From contig RHPI01001559.1 of the NCBI GenBank assembly GCA_009103225.1, positions 299,351 through 363,350 of the forward strand: a stretch of DNA of 64,000 nt. The letters are read 5' to 3'. Shown piece after piece: positions 1 through 13,725 of this stretch (positions are counted from its first letter, which is position 1; every line of letters begins with the position of its first letter). The notes beneath the pieces are model-generated. The model was not told the DNA's origin. It worked only from the letters and a program-made list of their open reading frames with translations, and did no database searches. The position numbers and the translations under genes are program-made. The DNA is from Chlorokybus atmophyticus. Lineage: Eukaryota; Streptophyta; Chlorokybophyceae; Chlorokybales; Chlorokybaceae.

Positions 1-1813
1 ATACAGCATCTTAACCCCCCTCGCAAGAATACGAGTCTCTGGTTGAAAAGGGTGGGGGTTTATGTAAACAACTATAAGCCCCCCGTATGTGAATATATGC
101 ATACAGATGGATATTATCCACGCATTCGCTATCAAACGTTGCACTTGTGTACAAACGTATATGTGTAAACACATGTATAAGCAGTGTTCATGATCATGCA
201 CAATGCATGATGATTCACACGCGCTTTTACATGTTCAATTATATACCGGCAAAGGTCTTTAAATTCAATACAACACAATACCGTTATGACATATGTACAG
301 CAGACATGCTTTAAGAGTTGGTGACGAAGTTTACACAGTAGCTATATAATCGTACGAAACGGGATTACACTTAATGTAGCTTATAAGTTGGAAACTTTAC
401 GAGTTGCTCACACACTGTGTGATTTCAAGACACATATCATGCACGAGCAAAATAACGTCGAAAGTTTTATTGACATTCACCATATATAGTCATCAGTTGT
501 TTATATCATGAGCAGCGTTGTATGTGCGCTTGATAGCGAGCATTTTTGCATTAAGAGTGTGATGAAAGCCAATCCGATTGATGACTACACAACATTGCAC
601 TATATCATATCAAATCCCATAGTAATTCATAATACTTGCACCTTCAGCTTCACATGCACGTGACACACATTGTAATTAAATCATATATTACTTATCATGA
701 ATATCTTTGTGCGTACGTGATGGCTCAAGATCCATCTGAAGCTACCTTAAAACAACCACCAATTTATGTCACAAGCTTCGTATTGTAAAGCATTCATATT
801 TATTGACATTATGCAATTAAGGGCTTGCGCTTCGGAAGCCCTGTGAGTGGCATGAATGTTCTTGGTTATAAAAGCATGTAATGAAACGCGTGTTTATGCA
901 TGCTAGGTATGCTTGCAATGTTGTCTTCTAAAGCACAAGTGGTTTTACATTATCGTTACCAGTTATGGTTGCTGCTGAACAAATTACATACAGTCGACCC
1001 GCGTGCATGCTTCCGTCGTGAAAACCGTAAAAAGGCTGTCTATCCCAAGTTGGAAGGTAGAAGCATGTACGCTAGCAAGCAATGGAGGCTCCCCGGCTAG
1101 CGCTGATCCAAGCCATATGAATACGTTGCTTGGATTGGTGTTTGCATGCGCACGTTACACGCTCTTAAGAGACTTATATACACTGGCACATATGTATGCA
1201 TGTGTTTGCTTCATACTTATTGCAGACTTCCACAATAGGTCGATCACGTGACATGTGGGTTGTCATGCTTCACATGTGCCGGCAATTCACATGAGCAAAG
1301 CGGCGCCAAGTTTTCAACATACAAGGTTTATGCATTGTCGTATAAAAGCGTATAGAAAACTTACAGCAACCTAGACGCAAACGTTACACATTGAAGAGAG
1401 ACTTGCCAGCCACAGCGCCGCGCTGTGGCTACATTGAATATATCCCCGGATAGGCAGGCAATTGCATACTTGGCAAAAAACACAAACAAATACCCACACT
1501 TGATAGTTGCTAACGTGTGGCGCTCGTGTTTGCCGCAATGTTGCTGCAACAAATGCACGCTGCAGTACCTCTGCCAGTGCTTGCTGCTGCGTACTCGCCT
1601 CTTCCCTTGCTTGGTTGTGCTACTAGCTCAACTGGGTTTTGCTACAGGGGCTGGCTCCTATGCAATGTCTCTGCTTATGCAGATATTTAGTAGACTATGC
1701 ATGGAATATGTGTGCGCCATGCAGCACCAGGAGGTAGGGTAGATAAGCAGGATCAATGCACACGAGCAACACACTCATATGTTATAACGAAAGCGCGGGC
1801 AAGGGTCCAGGGC
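1..1813. other. AT-rich stretch without a recognised gene
   Basis: No open frame longer than about 105 codons, no family-like protein and no convincing splice pattern. The longest frame (1425-1742, +) looks like chance. The opening motif atacagcatcttaac recurs at about 10,866, so some dispersed repeat is present. Confidence 0.6.
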
Positions 1814-2653
1814 ACGTCCATTCCTAATGCAACCAACCAACCATAACAACTACCAACACGCGTTACACTAGCGGGAAGGCAGCATTGTTGAGGAGACATA
1901 CCTGGACACTCTATACCTCAGCATCAGTAACTCATCTCAAGTGGCGCTGATGTCAGCACAATATGGCAGCGCAGGAGTTCAACACTCTATCACCGGGAAT
2001 GTGTGTTTCCATATACGCCGCCGACGTCCATTCCTAATGCAACCAACCAACCATAACAACTACCAACACGCGTTACACTAGCGGGAAGGCAGCATTGTTG
2101 AGGAGACATACCTGGACACTCTATACCTCAGCATCAGTAACTCATCTCAAGTGGCGCTGATGTCAGCACAATATGGCAGCGCAGGAGTTCAACACTCTAT
2201 CACAGGGAATGTGTGTTTCCATATACGCCGCCGACGTCCATTCCTAATGCAACCAACCAACCATAACAACTACCAACACGCGTTACACTAGCGGGAAGGC
2301 AGCATTGTTGAGGAGACATACCTGGACACTCTATACCTCAGCATCAGTAACTCATCTCAAGTGGCGCTGATGTCAGCACAATATGGCAGCGCAGGAGTTC
2401 AACACTCTATCACAGGGAATGTGTGTTTCCATATACGCCGCCGACGTCCATTCCTAATGCAACCAACCAACCATAACAACTACCAACACGCGTTACACTA
2501 GCGGGAAGGCAGCATTGTTGAGGAGACATACCTGGACACTCTATACCTCAGCATCAGTAACTCATCTCAAGTGGCGCTGATGTCAGCACAATATGGCAGC
2601 GCAGGAGTTCAACACTCTATCACAGGGAATGTGTGTTTCCATATACGCCGCCG
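1814..2653. repeat. 210-bp satellite, 4 units (left block)
   Basis: Units start with acgtccattcctaatgcaac at 1814, 2024, 2234 and 2444, exactly 210 bp apart and almost identical. A diagnostic C/A site reads ctatcaccggg in unit 1 and ctatcacaggg in units 2-4. The tandem array has no coding sense. Its long period suggests a structural (subtelomeric or centromeric type) satellite, but position on the chromosome is not visible here. Confidence 0.95.
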
Positions 2654-2888
2654 TGTTGGACAATTTAACATCGGCTGCGATGGGCGACATATTCTGGATG
2701 AGCTGGCGCAGATTTCACCAAGGAACTAGGCCATGCCGCAGCGCAACAAGTGTAAACGAGGGTGGGAAGCTTTCAGCGGGGTCTGTCGGTACTTACTGTA
2801 GTTTCGTGCACCATACAACACTTGCAATCCAGGCGCGCAATGGTCTCTCTCAAGAGTCATATTGCATAGCCAATTTAGGCGGAGGGGG
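2654..2888. repeat. Satellite-flanking sequence, copy 1
   Basis: A 235-bp non-satellite segment starting tgttggacaatttaac and ending in a G run at a single N (2889). By eye it is identical to 7030-7278 apart from G-run length. It is either the true right border of the array, assembled twice, or part of a higher-order repeat. Confidence 0.85.
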
Positions 2889-2889
2889 N

Positions 2890-5800
2890 GGAAGGCAGCA
2901 TTGTTGAGGAGACATACCTGGACACTCTATACCTCAGCATCAGTAACTCATCTCAAGTGGCGCTGATGTCAGCACAATATGGCAGCGCAGGAGTTCAACA
3001 CTCTATCACCGGGAATGTGTGTTTCCATATACGCCGCCGACGTCCATTCCTAATGCAACCAACCAACCATAACAACTACCAACACGCGTTACACTAGCGG
3101 GAAGGCAGCATTGTTGAGGAGACATACCTGGACACTCTATACCTCAGCATCAGTAACTCATCTCAAGTGGCGCTGATGTCAGCACAATATGGCAGCGCAG
3201 GAGTTCAACACTCTATCACCGGGAATGTGTGTTTCCATATACGCCGCCGACGTCCATTCCTAATGCAACCAACCAACCATAACAACTACCAACACGCGTT
3301 ACACTAGCGGGAAGGCAGCATTGTTGAGGAGACATACCTGGACACTCTATACCTCAGCATCAGTAACTCATCTCAAGTGGCGCTGATGTCAGCACAATAT
3401 GGCAGCGCAGGAGTTCAACACTCTATCACCGGGAATGTGTGTTTCCATATACGCCGCCGACGTCCATTCCTAATGCAACCAACCAACCATAACAACTACC
3501 AACACGCGTTACACTAGCGGGAAGGCAGCATTGTTGAGGAGACATACCTGGACACTCTATACCTCAGCATCAGTAACTCATCTCAAGTGGCGCTGATGTC
3601 AGCACAATATGGCAGCGCAGGAGTTCAACACTCTATCACCGGGAATGTGTGTTTCCATATACGCCGCCGACGTCCATTCCTAATGCAACCAACCAACCAT
3701 AACAACTACCAACACGCGTTACACTAGCGGGAAGGCAGCATTGTTGAGGAGACATACCTGGACACTCTATACCTCAGCATCAGTAACTCATCTCAAGTGG
3801 CGCTGATGTCAGCACAATATGGCAGCGCAGGAGTTCAACACTCTATCACCGGGAATGTGTGTTTCCATATACGCCGCCGACGTCCATTCCTAATGCAACC
3901 AACCAACCATAACAACTACCAACACGCGTTACACTAGCGGGAAGGCAGCATTGTTGAGGAGACATACCTGGACACTCTATACCTCAGCATCAGTAACTCA
4001 TCTCAAGTGGCGCTGATGTCAGCACAATATGGCAGCGCAGGAGTTCAACACTCTATCACCGGGAATGTGTGTTTCCATATACGCCGCCGACGTCCATTCC
4101 TAATGCAACCAACCAACCATAACAACTACCAACACGCGTTACACTAGCGGGAAGGCAGCATTGTTGAGGAGACATACCTGGACACTCTATACCTCAGCAT
4201 CAGTAACTCATCTCAAGTGGCGCTGATGTCAGCACAATATGGCAGCGCAGGAGTTCAACACTCTATCACCGGGAATGTGTGTTTCCATATACGCCGCCGA
4301 CGTCCATTCCTAATGCAACCAACCAACCATAACAACTACCAACACGCGTTACACTAGCGGGAAGGCAGCATTGTTGAGGAGACATACCTGGACACTCTAT
4401 ACCTCAGCATCAGTAACTCATCTCAAGTGGCGCTGATGTCAGCACAATATGGCAGCGCAGGAGTTCAACACTCTATCACCGGGAATGTGTGTTTCCATAT
4501 ACGCCGCCGACGTCCATTCCTAATGCAACCAACCAACCATAACAACTACCAACACGCGTTACACTAGCGGGAAGGCAGCATTGTTGAGGAGACATACCTG
4601 GACACTCTATACCTCAGCATCAGTAACTCATCTCAAGTGGCGCTGATGTCAGCACAATATGGCAGCGCAGGAGTTCAACACTCTATCACCGGGAATGTGT
4701 GTTTCCATATACGCCGCCGACGTCCATTCCTAATGCAACCAACCAACCATAACAACTACCAACACGCGTTACACTAGCGGGAAGGCAGCATTGTTGAGGA
4801 GACATACCTGGACACTCTATACCTCAGCATCAGTAACTCATCTCAAGTGGCGCTGATGTCAGCACAATATGGCAGCGCAGGAGTTCAACACTCTATCACC
4901 GGGAATGTGTGTTTCCATATACGCCGCCGACGTCCATTCCTAATGCAACCAACCAACCATAACAACTACCAACACGCGTTACACTAGCGGGAAGGCAGCA
5001 TTGTTGAGGAGACATACCTGGACACTCTATACCTCAGCATCAGTAACTCATCTCAAGTGGCGCTGATGTCAGCACAATATGGCAGCGCAGGAGTTCAACA
5101 CTCTATCACCGGGAATGTGTGTTTCCATATACGCCGCCGACGTCCATTCCTAATGCAACCAACCAACCATAACAACTACCAACACGCGTTACACTAGCGG
5201 GAAGGCAGCATTGTTGAGGAGACATACCTGGACACTCTATACCTCAGCATCAGTAACTCATCTCAAGTGGCGCTGATGTCAGCACAATATGGCAGCGCAG
5301 GAGTTCAACACTCTATCACCGGGAATGTGTGTTTCCATATACGCCGCCGACGTCCATTCCTAATGCAACCAACCAACCATAACAACTACCAACACGCGTT
5401 ACACTAGCGGGAAGGCAGCATTGTTGAGGAGACATACCTGGACACTCTATACCTCAGCATCAGTAACTCATCTCAAGTGGCGCTGATGTCAGCACAATAT
5501 GGCAGCGCAGGAGTTCAACACTCTATCACCGGGAATGTGTGTTTCCATATACGCCGCCGACGTCCATTCCTAATGCAACCAACCAACCATAACAACTACC
5601 AACACGCGTTACACTAGCGGGAAGGCAGCATTGTTGAGGAGACATACCTGGACACTCTATACCTCAGCATCAGTAACTCATCTCAAGTGGCGCTGATGTC
5701 AGCACAATATGGCAGCGCAGGAGTTCAACACTCTATCACCGGGAATGTGTGTTTCCATATACGCCGCCGACGTCCATTCCTAATGCAACCAACCAACCAT

Positions 5801-7029
5801 AACAACTACCAACACGCGTTACACTAGCGGGAAGGCAGCATTGTTGAGGAGACATACCTGGACACTCTATACCTCAGCATCAGTAACTCATCTCAAGTGG
5901 CGCTGATGTCAGCACAATATGGCAGCGCAGGAGTTCAACACTCTATCACCGGGAATGTGTGTTTCCATATACGCCGCCGACGTCCATTCCTAATGCAACC
6001 AACCAACCATAACAACTACCAACACGCGTTACACTAGCGGGAAGGCAGCATTGTTGAGGAGACATACCTGGACACTCTATACCTCAGCATCAGTAACTCA
6101 TCTCAAGTGGCGCTGATGTCAGCACAATATGGCAGCGCAGGAGTTCAACACTCTATCACCGGGAATGTGTGTTTCCATATACGCCGCCGACGTCCATTCC
6201 TAATGCAACCAACCAACCATAACAACTACCAACACGCGTTACACTAGCGGGAAGGCAGCATTGTTGAGGAGACATACCTGGACACTCTATACCTCAGCAT
6301 CAGTAACTCATCTCAAGTGGCGCTGATGTCAGCACAATATGGCAGCGCAGGAGTTCAACACTCTATCACCGGGAATGTGTGTTTCCATATACGCCGCCGA
6401 CGTCCATTCCTAATGCAACCAACCAACCATAACAACTACCAACACGCGTTACACTAGCGGGAAGGCAGCATTGTTGAGGAGACATACCTGGACACTCTAT
6501 ACCTCAGCATCAGTAACTCATCTCAAGTGGCGCTGATGTCAGCACAATATGGCAGCGCAGGAGTTCAACACTCTATCACCGGGAATGTGTGTTTCCATAT
6601 ACGCCGCCGACGTCCATTCCTAATGCAACCAACCAACCATAACAACTACCAACACGCGTTACACTAGCGGGAAGGCAGCATTGTTGAGGAGACATACCTG
6701 GACACTCTATACCTCAGCATCAGTAACTCATCTCAAGTGGCGCTGATGTCAGCACAATATGGCAGCGCAGGAGTTCAACACTCTATCACCGGGAATGTGT
6801 GTTTCCATATACGCCGCCGACGTCCATTCCTAATGCAACCAACCAACCATAACAACTACCAACACGCGTTACACTAGCGGGAAGGCAGCATTGTTGAGGA
6901 GACATACCTGGACACTCTATACCTCAGCATCAGTAACTCATCTCAAGTGGCGCTGATGTCAGCACAATATGGCAGCGCAGGAGTTCAACACTCTATCACA
7001 GGGAATGTGTGTTTCCATATACGCCGCCG
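2890..7029. repeat. 210-bp satellite, about 19.7 units (right block)
   Basis: Starts in mid-unit right after the N at 2889. Full units begin at 3040 and every 210 bp to 6820. All units carry the C variant (caccggg) except the last, next to the flank, which carries the A variant (cacaggg). Units are otherwise practically identical, implying recent amplification or homogenisation. Confidence 0.95.
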
Positions 7030-7285
7030 TGTTGGACAATTTAACATCGGCTGCGATGGGCGACATATTCTGGATGAGCTGGCGCAGATTTCACCAAGGA
7101 ACTAGGCCATGCCGCAGCGCAACAAGTGTAAACGAGGGTGGGAAGCTTTCAGCGGGGTCTGTCGGTACTTACTGTAGTTTCGTGCACCATACAACACTTG
7201 CAATCCAGGCGCGCAATGGTCTCTCTCAAGAGTCATATTGCATAGCCAATTTAGGCGGAGGGGGGGGGGGGGGGGGGGNGGGACC
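7030..7285. repeat. Satellite-flanking sequence, copy 2, with poly-G and N
   Basis: Second copy of the 235-bp flank seen at 2654-2888, ending in a G run of about 20 bases broken by one N at 7279. The frame that reads through the last satellite unit into this flank has no family look and is not called as a gene. Confidence 0.85.
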
Positions 7286-7517
7286 ATTTCAGCAACCAGA
7301 TTCCAGAAACACCTTCCTTGCTTAGTGCTTGCAAGGCCAATCCATTATTGAGTCATGTGGTGTAACATACACCACTGATGTCACAACCTCAAGATGTGAC
7401 CAACGCGCGCGCAACAGGCAGCGCTGTCCGAGCGAGTGCATGCCAGGGGGTGCTACTGTACAAGCGCCTTAGAATGCCAAATGGTGGCAACAACACTAAT
7501 AAGGAGGTCTCCTACTG

Positions 7518-8691
7518 TTATGAGGGCACAGCATGCGCGCCACTGCACTGAGTCGAGTGCTGCGACCAGTGGTGCTCCTGGCAGGTGCGGTTGCAATACG
7601 ACGCTTGCAAACAGCCAGCACAAAACCACATGTCATCGCTGTCGCGGGACTTCTGGCAGTGGCTGCATTGAAGACGCCCAGACACAGATGGCAATGGAGC
7701 ACTGTTGTCCACCTAAACAATCAACAATTACAATGTCAGACAATGTCACTACGACATGCTTTGGGTAGAGACACGGGACATCACAGGCCAATAAGCACAC
7801 AAAGCGCAACACTCACCAGCATGTAGTATTGCGATGAAGCTCGTATCCGTCCCAAAGCAACGGCAGTAAGCACAATTGCGGCGTGCACAGCAGCTACGTG
7901 AAGCCAGGTGAAGCGCAGAAAGGCCGACTTCAGTGCCAAGACAACAGGACTGCACCACACCACAGCATGAGCACCAGCGCCACAGGCGTTCCACGATGGG
8001 CATCACAACAAACTTTTGTAAGGACTGCCAGTTATAACGACAAACAAACCCAATACCTGTTGTTATTGCCATCATCATCGTCTCCTCCCCGACCTCCCCG
8101 GATACCTCCACAGCCACCATCGCCGATGAGACACTCTGGTTCGTCATCGGAAGCATACTCATCATCGATCTGCTTGTTGGAGAAAGGTACAATATTGTTG
8201 CTGAGCTTGCTGCTCTTGCTGGTGGTCGTAGACTGTGCACCAGCAACTTCAGCGCGCCGGGAAGCTGCAACAGGACACGTCAATACACCCTCCAATGCTA
8301 AGACTACAAACCCGGACACATAGAAACTAATCACTTACATCCTGTAGTAATGATGATGATGCTACCCAATCTGATGTTACACTGTGAACAACAATGCAAC
8401 AAGTTGCACTGGGCAAATGCATTCACAGCAGTATGTCTCAACTCCGGCAGCATATTGCTAGCCAAAATCTTTGCTACCCCATGGTGGCAAGTGAGAAAGT
8501 CAACAGTACAACTTACATGAAGCGGCGTCAGCGCGCTCGGATGAAAGGATTGCGGCGGGAGCTGCGCGATGATGGCGGCGCGCGCGTAGCCGAGGCCGAC
8601 CCTTGCAGCCTCCGCAACTGCGTCGCTGGCCGGCGACGTGGCGCGCGACCGAGCGCACGGCCGCCGCCTCTGCCACCTCGACCGCCGACAT
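7518..8691 (-). CDS. MYND zinc-finger protein with a central hydrophobic segment
   Basis: Four-exon model with consistent phases: 8691-8517, 8264-8057, 7949-7817 and 7712-7518 (TAA), 236 residues. Exon 1 starts MSAVEV and is Ala/Arg-rich. Exon 2 is Ser/Asp/Gly-rich with an acidic end (GGDDDDGNNN). Exon 3 encodes a hydrophobic stretch (HVAAVHAAIVLTAVALG) that could span a membrane. Exon 4 holds a complete MYND finger in the order CSHC, FCAGC, YCNRTC, HHWSQH, C. MYND fingers bind proline-rich peptides and act as protein-protein docking modules. The finger is certain; the exon 2-3 junction is less so, since exon 3 is also open in another frame. Partner and pathway are unknown. Confidence 0.7.
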
Positions 8692-11600
8692 AGCCGGCTG
8701 GCCCACCAACACCACTACTACTTGTAACAATACGCCCACTCAAGCAACCAGTACAATCAAAAGCAAGTTTACTATCCACCACACCCTGCACAACCCTCCT
8801 GGGCAACTTCAACCCCCTACAGGCTGACCACCACGGTCACCGTCAACGCACAGCAACTCCTGGCAGGCGGGTGAAGCCTCCTTGAGTGGGAGATTCCTGT
8901 AAAAACGCCTCAATGCAGCTCACCAATGCAACTACGGCAATGCCCACAATACCAGCACCCACTCCGTCAACCAAGACCACCAAGACCACCACGTCAACAC
9001 CGCCGCCTGCGCCGCGCCCGCTGACACGCCAACAGCACTGTAGAACGTCGCACAGTGCACCGTGCAATGTTTATACAATGTGCGAATATGCCTATTGGCG
9101 ATCAGTAGACTATTCTTGGCGCCGGGCAGGGACATTTTACGGAGCAGAACGTTGCAATGCAATGGTTGCATATATATTCGCGCACAAAAGCCGCGTTTTT
9201 TCCTCGCAAAGGCATATGCTGAGGTCCGATCAGTTACAAGAATGCGACGCGTACAGTCATGATCATTGGGTAAATAAAGCATCAATGCAGCAGAGGAGGG
9301 GATCGCAATCCCCTTTGAATAAATATGTTGATCATGTCATTGCTGTGACGGTTATGGAAGGCACATTTCGCCCCCCCCGTGGCACATGGCTCGTTGCATT
9401 TTGACCCCTTCGTGCCTTGCGGTCTCCGGTCTGGACGATTTTCAGCGCTTTCCAGAAAGGCAGATCGTCTGCGGGCGCCTGCGCCAGACCCGCTAAGGAC
9501 CTGACACGCGAGAAGAACATGCATGCCGCGTGGCAATTAAGTGAGTCAGTTCAGAGGTTAGGACTACGCCTCGACTGGGTCGAACGTGACCGACAGCGGT
9601 TACGATTCCACACGCGTGTTGGATAAGCGTTTTGCGGCAGGGCAGTTTTGCCTTCAAGTGTAAGTCAAGGAATAGATATCGATACCCAGGTCGGTTAGAG
9701 TGTAAGCGGTTGTGGTGAGTACGTGGCGCTACGGTCCGGTTGCGTTGCAGGGTATCTACGGACGCGGCCCAGAATGCCGCGTGTGATTGGATAGTTGAGT
9801 CAACGCTCGCATCACCTTCTGACAGCCTGGTGCACTTTATTCCGGATCTTTTTGCCTGTCAGCGTCTCTGTCCTATTCTGGCAACATGCTTATAGCTAGT
9901 GTGCGGCATAAACCCAAAAGTGGCCCCGCTGTAACCTGTTCAACATGGATACGCTACTCAATACGGCTGCTCTGTGATATGGGTTGATACGTGTTCATTA
10001 GTGGAATGTACGGACGACTGCATGTACGATCTGTTGTCATGCACGCCAACACGTAAAAGCAGTGTTCTATGTGTATGCCATACAAATTGAAGTTTATGCA
10101 TACAGATGCACGGCGTGTTGCAGTACATCTGCCTTTTGAATGCTTCATATCATATATCATTGGTGCTGCGCTGATAGTTTCGACTGTTTTTGAGTTTGCG
10201 GGAGTGCTGAATTATAGCTCAATAGAATGTATCAATTTTCGTCGCCTGCTTTTCATGTTCGTATTGTTATGTTTGCTAGCTATCATGTAGCCAAACAAGT
10301 TCTTTGAGTTATAGCTGGTAGGACAGTCTCGCCGGGCTCCACATGGCCGCTCAACTCACGTGCGTTACAATGAACCGTTTTGTTCGCCCCAAAACAACTT
10401 CACCTCCATAAAAAATCAGTCCAACTCAACAAGTGACACGTGAACACATTTGATTCAATGAGCACCCCTGAGTTAAAATACATATTGCGCAATGAAGTCT
10501 AGCGCAAATCAAAGGGCAAAAAGTGAAATACATGGAGGCAAAAGATCTGCCCTTTGCTCTCCCGGCCTAAAAATCACTTATTGTACACAGTCTGTCAACG
10601 CCATGGCGCCACTTAGCAGGTAACACAACATGTATGCATTATAATCTTGTATGCATTTGTAAACGGTTGCAAAGACTACCATATGTGCCCTGGATTGTGC
10701 TGCATTCGTGGGTTTGCTTAGACGGAAAATTTACACTGCAGGCGCAATGCGGCTAGCATTAAAACTCGTGAGCTGTCACAGTCCATGCATGGAGTAGAAC
10801 CACCCTTGCATAAGCATATCTGAGTAATCCGCGCATCTCAGCTTTTTTGTAATTACCCTTGTATACATACAGCATCTTAACTTGTCACGCTGTAAGAGAG
10901 CACGAGTGTTGCACAGACGCCCACTGTCACAAATTGGGATAAATTGTGACAGACCTCACTCATGGTAGTGTTTTTTACTACCATAGCCTAGTGGTCGGGC
11001 CCCAATTGTTACACCCACGATTGCTCTGCAACAGAGATCATTGCTGTTGCGACATGAAAGAGATTGTCCCGGATTGGAAGACAAGCACGCTATTGTATGC
11101 TAACGTGTACAGCTTTAATGTATATGGTCTCAATAAACCAACACCCATGTTGACTACATGGTCAAGTTGACAAGAACAATTACAAGTCCTTATTTATGGA
11201 AATTCACTATTCGTGGCACTATCCACACCCATGACCACACCCGTAGATTCCCTTTTGACATGATAGTAATAATGTGACGAATGGCAATTATAACAAAATG
11301 TAATAGCTTGCCAATTCAAAAGCCGGCCGGCGATGACCGCCGCTGCTTTTATGATGCTTAGCAAACCGTCAAACATTATGAAGCGTGCAATCATCGCAGC
11401 AGCGCCGATCTATTAGATCCTAGTAAATCAGCTTGGGTGCAAGCGTGTTCGCTCGAGCGTGCACTTTTGATCAATAACGCGCGCTAAGTGACTTCACTAG
11501 CCTGGCCAGTAACTGTACTGAAAGCAGTGGTTGTTAAAGTGATTTTTTTGTATTAAGGTGAATTTTAGATAGCAGGCCGCATGCAATGCAGAACCCAAAA

Positions 11601-12436
11601 AACAAGCCCTTCTAAGAACGCTCTCTGTATGATGTGTACATGCAGTAAAAACTCTCAATCTAGCCCATTGGCATCCGAGGATCTCATGAAAAGTCATAAA
11701 GTGCTTGTGGGTATACAGCCTGCGCACTGCGCGGGTGTTGTCATTTCAATAGCGCCTTAAATGCGATATTGAGTAGTCATATGGTTATGGCATGTGTTTG
11801 TTGTGTCACATGTAGCAAAATTATGGGCTTCTTTTCACCTTGCATTACGTACAATACTCGTGTGTGCAGACTGATTGGCAATCCTATGCATTGAGTCTAC
11901 ACGCAAAGTGTAGGATGTGCCCATCACATTGCAAGCGTCAATATTCTTCTCGACAACTATTACTGAAGTGCCAAGCCAGGCCAATCTACATACTCTCAGC
12001 TATATCTGTTCTCTTTCGCTTGGGGCCAATATCAACACGCACCATTACCCGGTCGGTGTGGTATCTTTGAAAGCACGCGTGCTTGCACAAGTACACATTG
12101 CAAGGCTCACACCAATAGCATGACTTCTTACCTCTGCCTCTTACTCCCCCGGGCTGCAACTATGCATCCTGGCGTCAGCTGCACACCAAGCACCGCCTTT
12201 GCTTCTTGGTGGAATGCGTGCCGACAAATGGCGTCGAGAGAAGCCGCCACTCACATTTTTGAATATATCTCTATGCCTGCAACGCACGGTGAGGGGTGGT
12301 AAGGGGAGCAAAAGATCGAGGGGGAGGAGGGGAGAGGAGGGGGATTGACAGACAGGACTTGTTGAAGGGAGGGAGATGTTGGTGATGATGTAAATGGAGG
12401 GGACTTCCCTTGGAGGGGAGGGGGGGGGGGGGGGAC
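8692..12436. other. Intergenic, no gene recognised
   Basis: Many overlapping short frames on both strands (the longest, 8886-9404 +, is Thr/Pro-rich and lacks family character). 9400-9900 is more GC-rich and contains CpG-dense text without a readable protein. It ends in a long G run at 12,420-12,434 just before the gap. Confidence 0.5.
11280..11495. repeat. Dispersed repeat, copy 1
   Basis: About 215 bp, clearly related to 13,485-13,725 in the same orientation (shared blocks such as cagcttgggtgcaag and gtgttcgctcgagcg), roughly three quarters identical by eye. No terminal inverted repeats seen. The copies lie on either side of the sequence gap. Confidence 0.75.
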
Positions 12437-13381
12437 NNNNNNNNNNNNNNNNNNNNNNNNNNNNNNNNNNNNNNNNNNNNNNNNNNNNNNNNNNNNNNNN
12501 NNNNNNNNNNNNNNNNNNNNNNNNNNNNNNNNNNNNNNNNNNNNNNNNNNNNNNNNNNNNNNNNNNNNNNNNNNNNNNNNNNNNNNNNNNNNNNNNNNNN
12601 NNNNNNNNNNNNNNNNNNNNNNNNNNNNNNNNNNNNNNNNNNNNNNNNNNNNNNNNNNNNNNNNNNNNNNNNNNNNNNNNNNNNNNNNNNNNNNNNNNNN
12701 NNNNNNNNNNNNNNNNNNNNNNNNNNNNNNNNNNNNNNNNNNNNNNNNNNNNNNNNNNNNNNNNNNNNNNNNNNNNNNNNNNNNNNNNNNNNNNNNNNNN
12801 NNNNNNNNNNNNNNNNNNNNNNNNNNNNNNNNNNNNNNNNNNNNNNNNNNNNNNNNNNNNNNNNNNNNNNNNNNNNNNNNNNNNNNNNNNNNNNNNNNNN
12901 NNNNNNNNNNNNNNNNNNNNNNNNNNNNNNNNNNNNNNNNNNNNNNNNNNNNNNNNNNNNNNNNNNNNNNNNNNNNNNNNNNNNNNNNNNNNNNNNNNNN
13001 NNNNNNNNNNNNNNNNNNNNNNNNNNNNNNNNNNNNNNNNNNNNNNNNNNNNNNNNNNNNNNNNNNNNNNNNNNNNNNNNNNNNNNNNNNNNNNNNNNNN
13101 NNNNNNNNNNNNNNNNNNNNNNNNNNNNNNNNNNNNNNNNNNNNNNNNNNNNNNNNNNNNNNNNNNNNNNNNNNNNNNNNNNNNNNNNNNNNNNNNNNNN
13201 NNNNNNNNNNNNNNNNNNNNNNNNNNNNNNNNNNNNNNNNNNNNNNNNNNNNNNNNNNNNNNNNNNNNNNNNNNNNNNNNNNNNNNNNNNNNNNNNNNNN
13301 NNNNNNNNNNNNNNNNNNNNNNNNNNNNNNNNNNNNNNNNNNNNNNNNNNNNNNNNNNNNNNNNNNNNNNNNNNNNNNNNN
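12437..13381. other. Assembly gap (945 N)
   Basis: Unknown sequence. It begins directly after a G homopolymer. Long frames drawn across it are artefacts of untranslated N. Confidence 0.99.
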
Positions 13382-13484
13382 CCTCTGCGCGGTTTCACAA
13401 ATTCACCGCCTTCGATTGCTTTGGGATATACCATAATTTGTCTTCAAGCAGTACTTGTCATATTGACACGCGATAAGTGACTTA

Positions 13485-13725
13485 ATGAATGGCAATAATG
13501 GCAGAATTGGCTAGCCCAATTTAAGAGCCGCCCGGCGAAGGCGACGGCAGTGATAACCGTCGCTGCCTTTTTGATGCTTATCAAGTTGCCAAACATCATG
13601 AAACGTGCGATCATTGCAACATCGCCGATTTTTTACAGCTGCACTTCAATAATCCAGCTTGGGTGCAAGTGTGTTCGCTCGAGCGCGTTGTTTATCACAA
13701 AAAGCACGCGCTAAATTACTTGATT
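13485..13725. repeat. Dispersed repeat, copy 2
   Basis: Partner of 11,280-11,495. The more variable part (ccgcccggcgaaggcgacgg) carries a small insertion relative to copy 1. Confidence 0.75.

Noticed and set aside
1814-7029. Possible CRISPR array
   Set aside because: 210-bp identical units without variable spacers: a satellite, in a eukaryotic genome.
2593-7325. Two copies of a frame starting MAAQEFNTLSQG
   Set aside because: The start lies inside the satellite and the frame runs into poly-G; the duplication reflects the repeated flank, not a gene pair.
1-10881. The motif atacagcatcttaac at both 1 and about 10,866 as a terminal repeat
   Set aside because: Only 15 bases match and the surroundings differ; chance or an old dispersed repeat.
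12271-13476. Three open frames of 356-387 codons across the gap
   Set aside because: They consist almost only of untranslatable N; the real parts are low-complexity Gly/Pro text.
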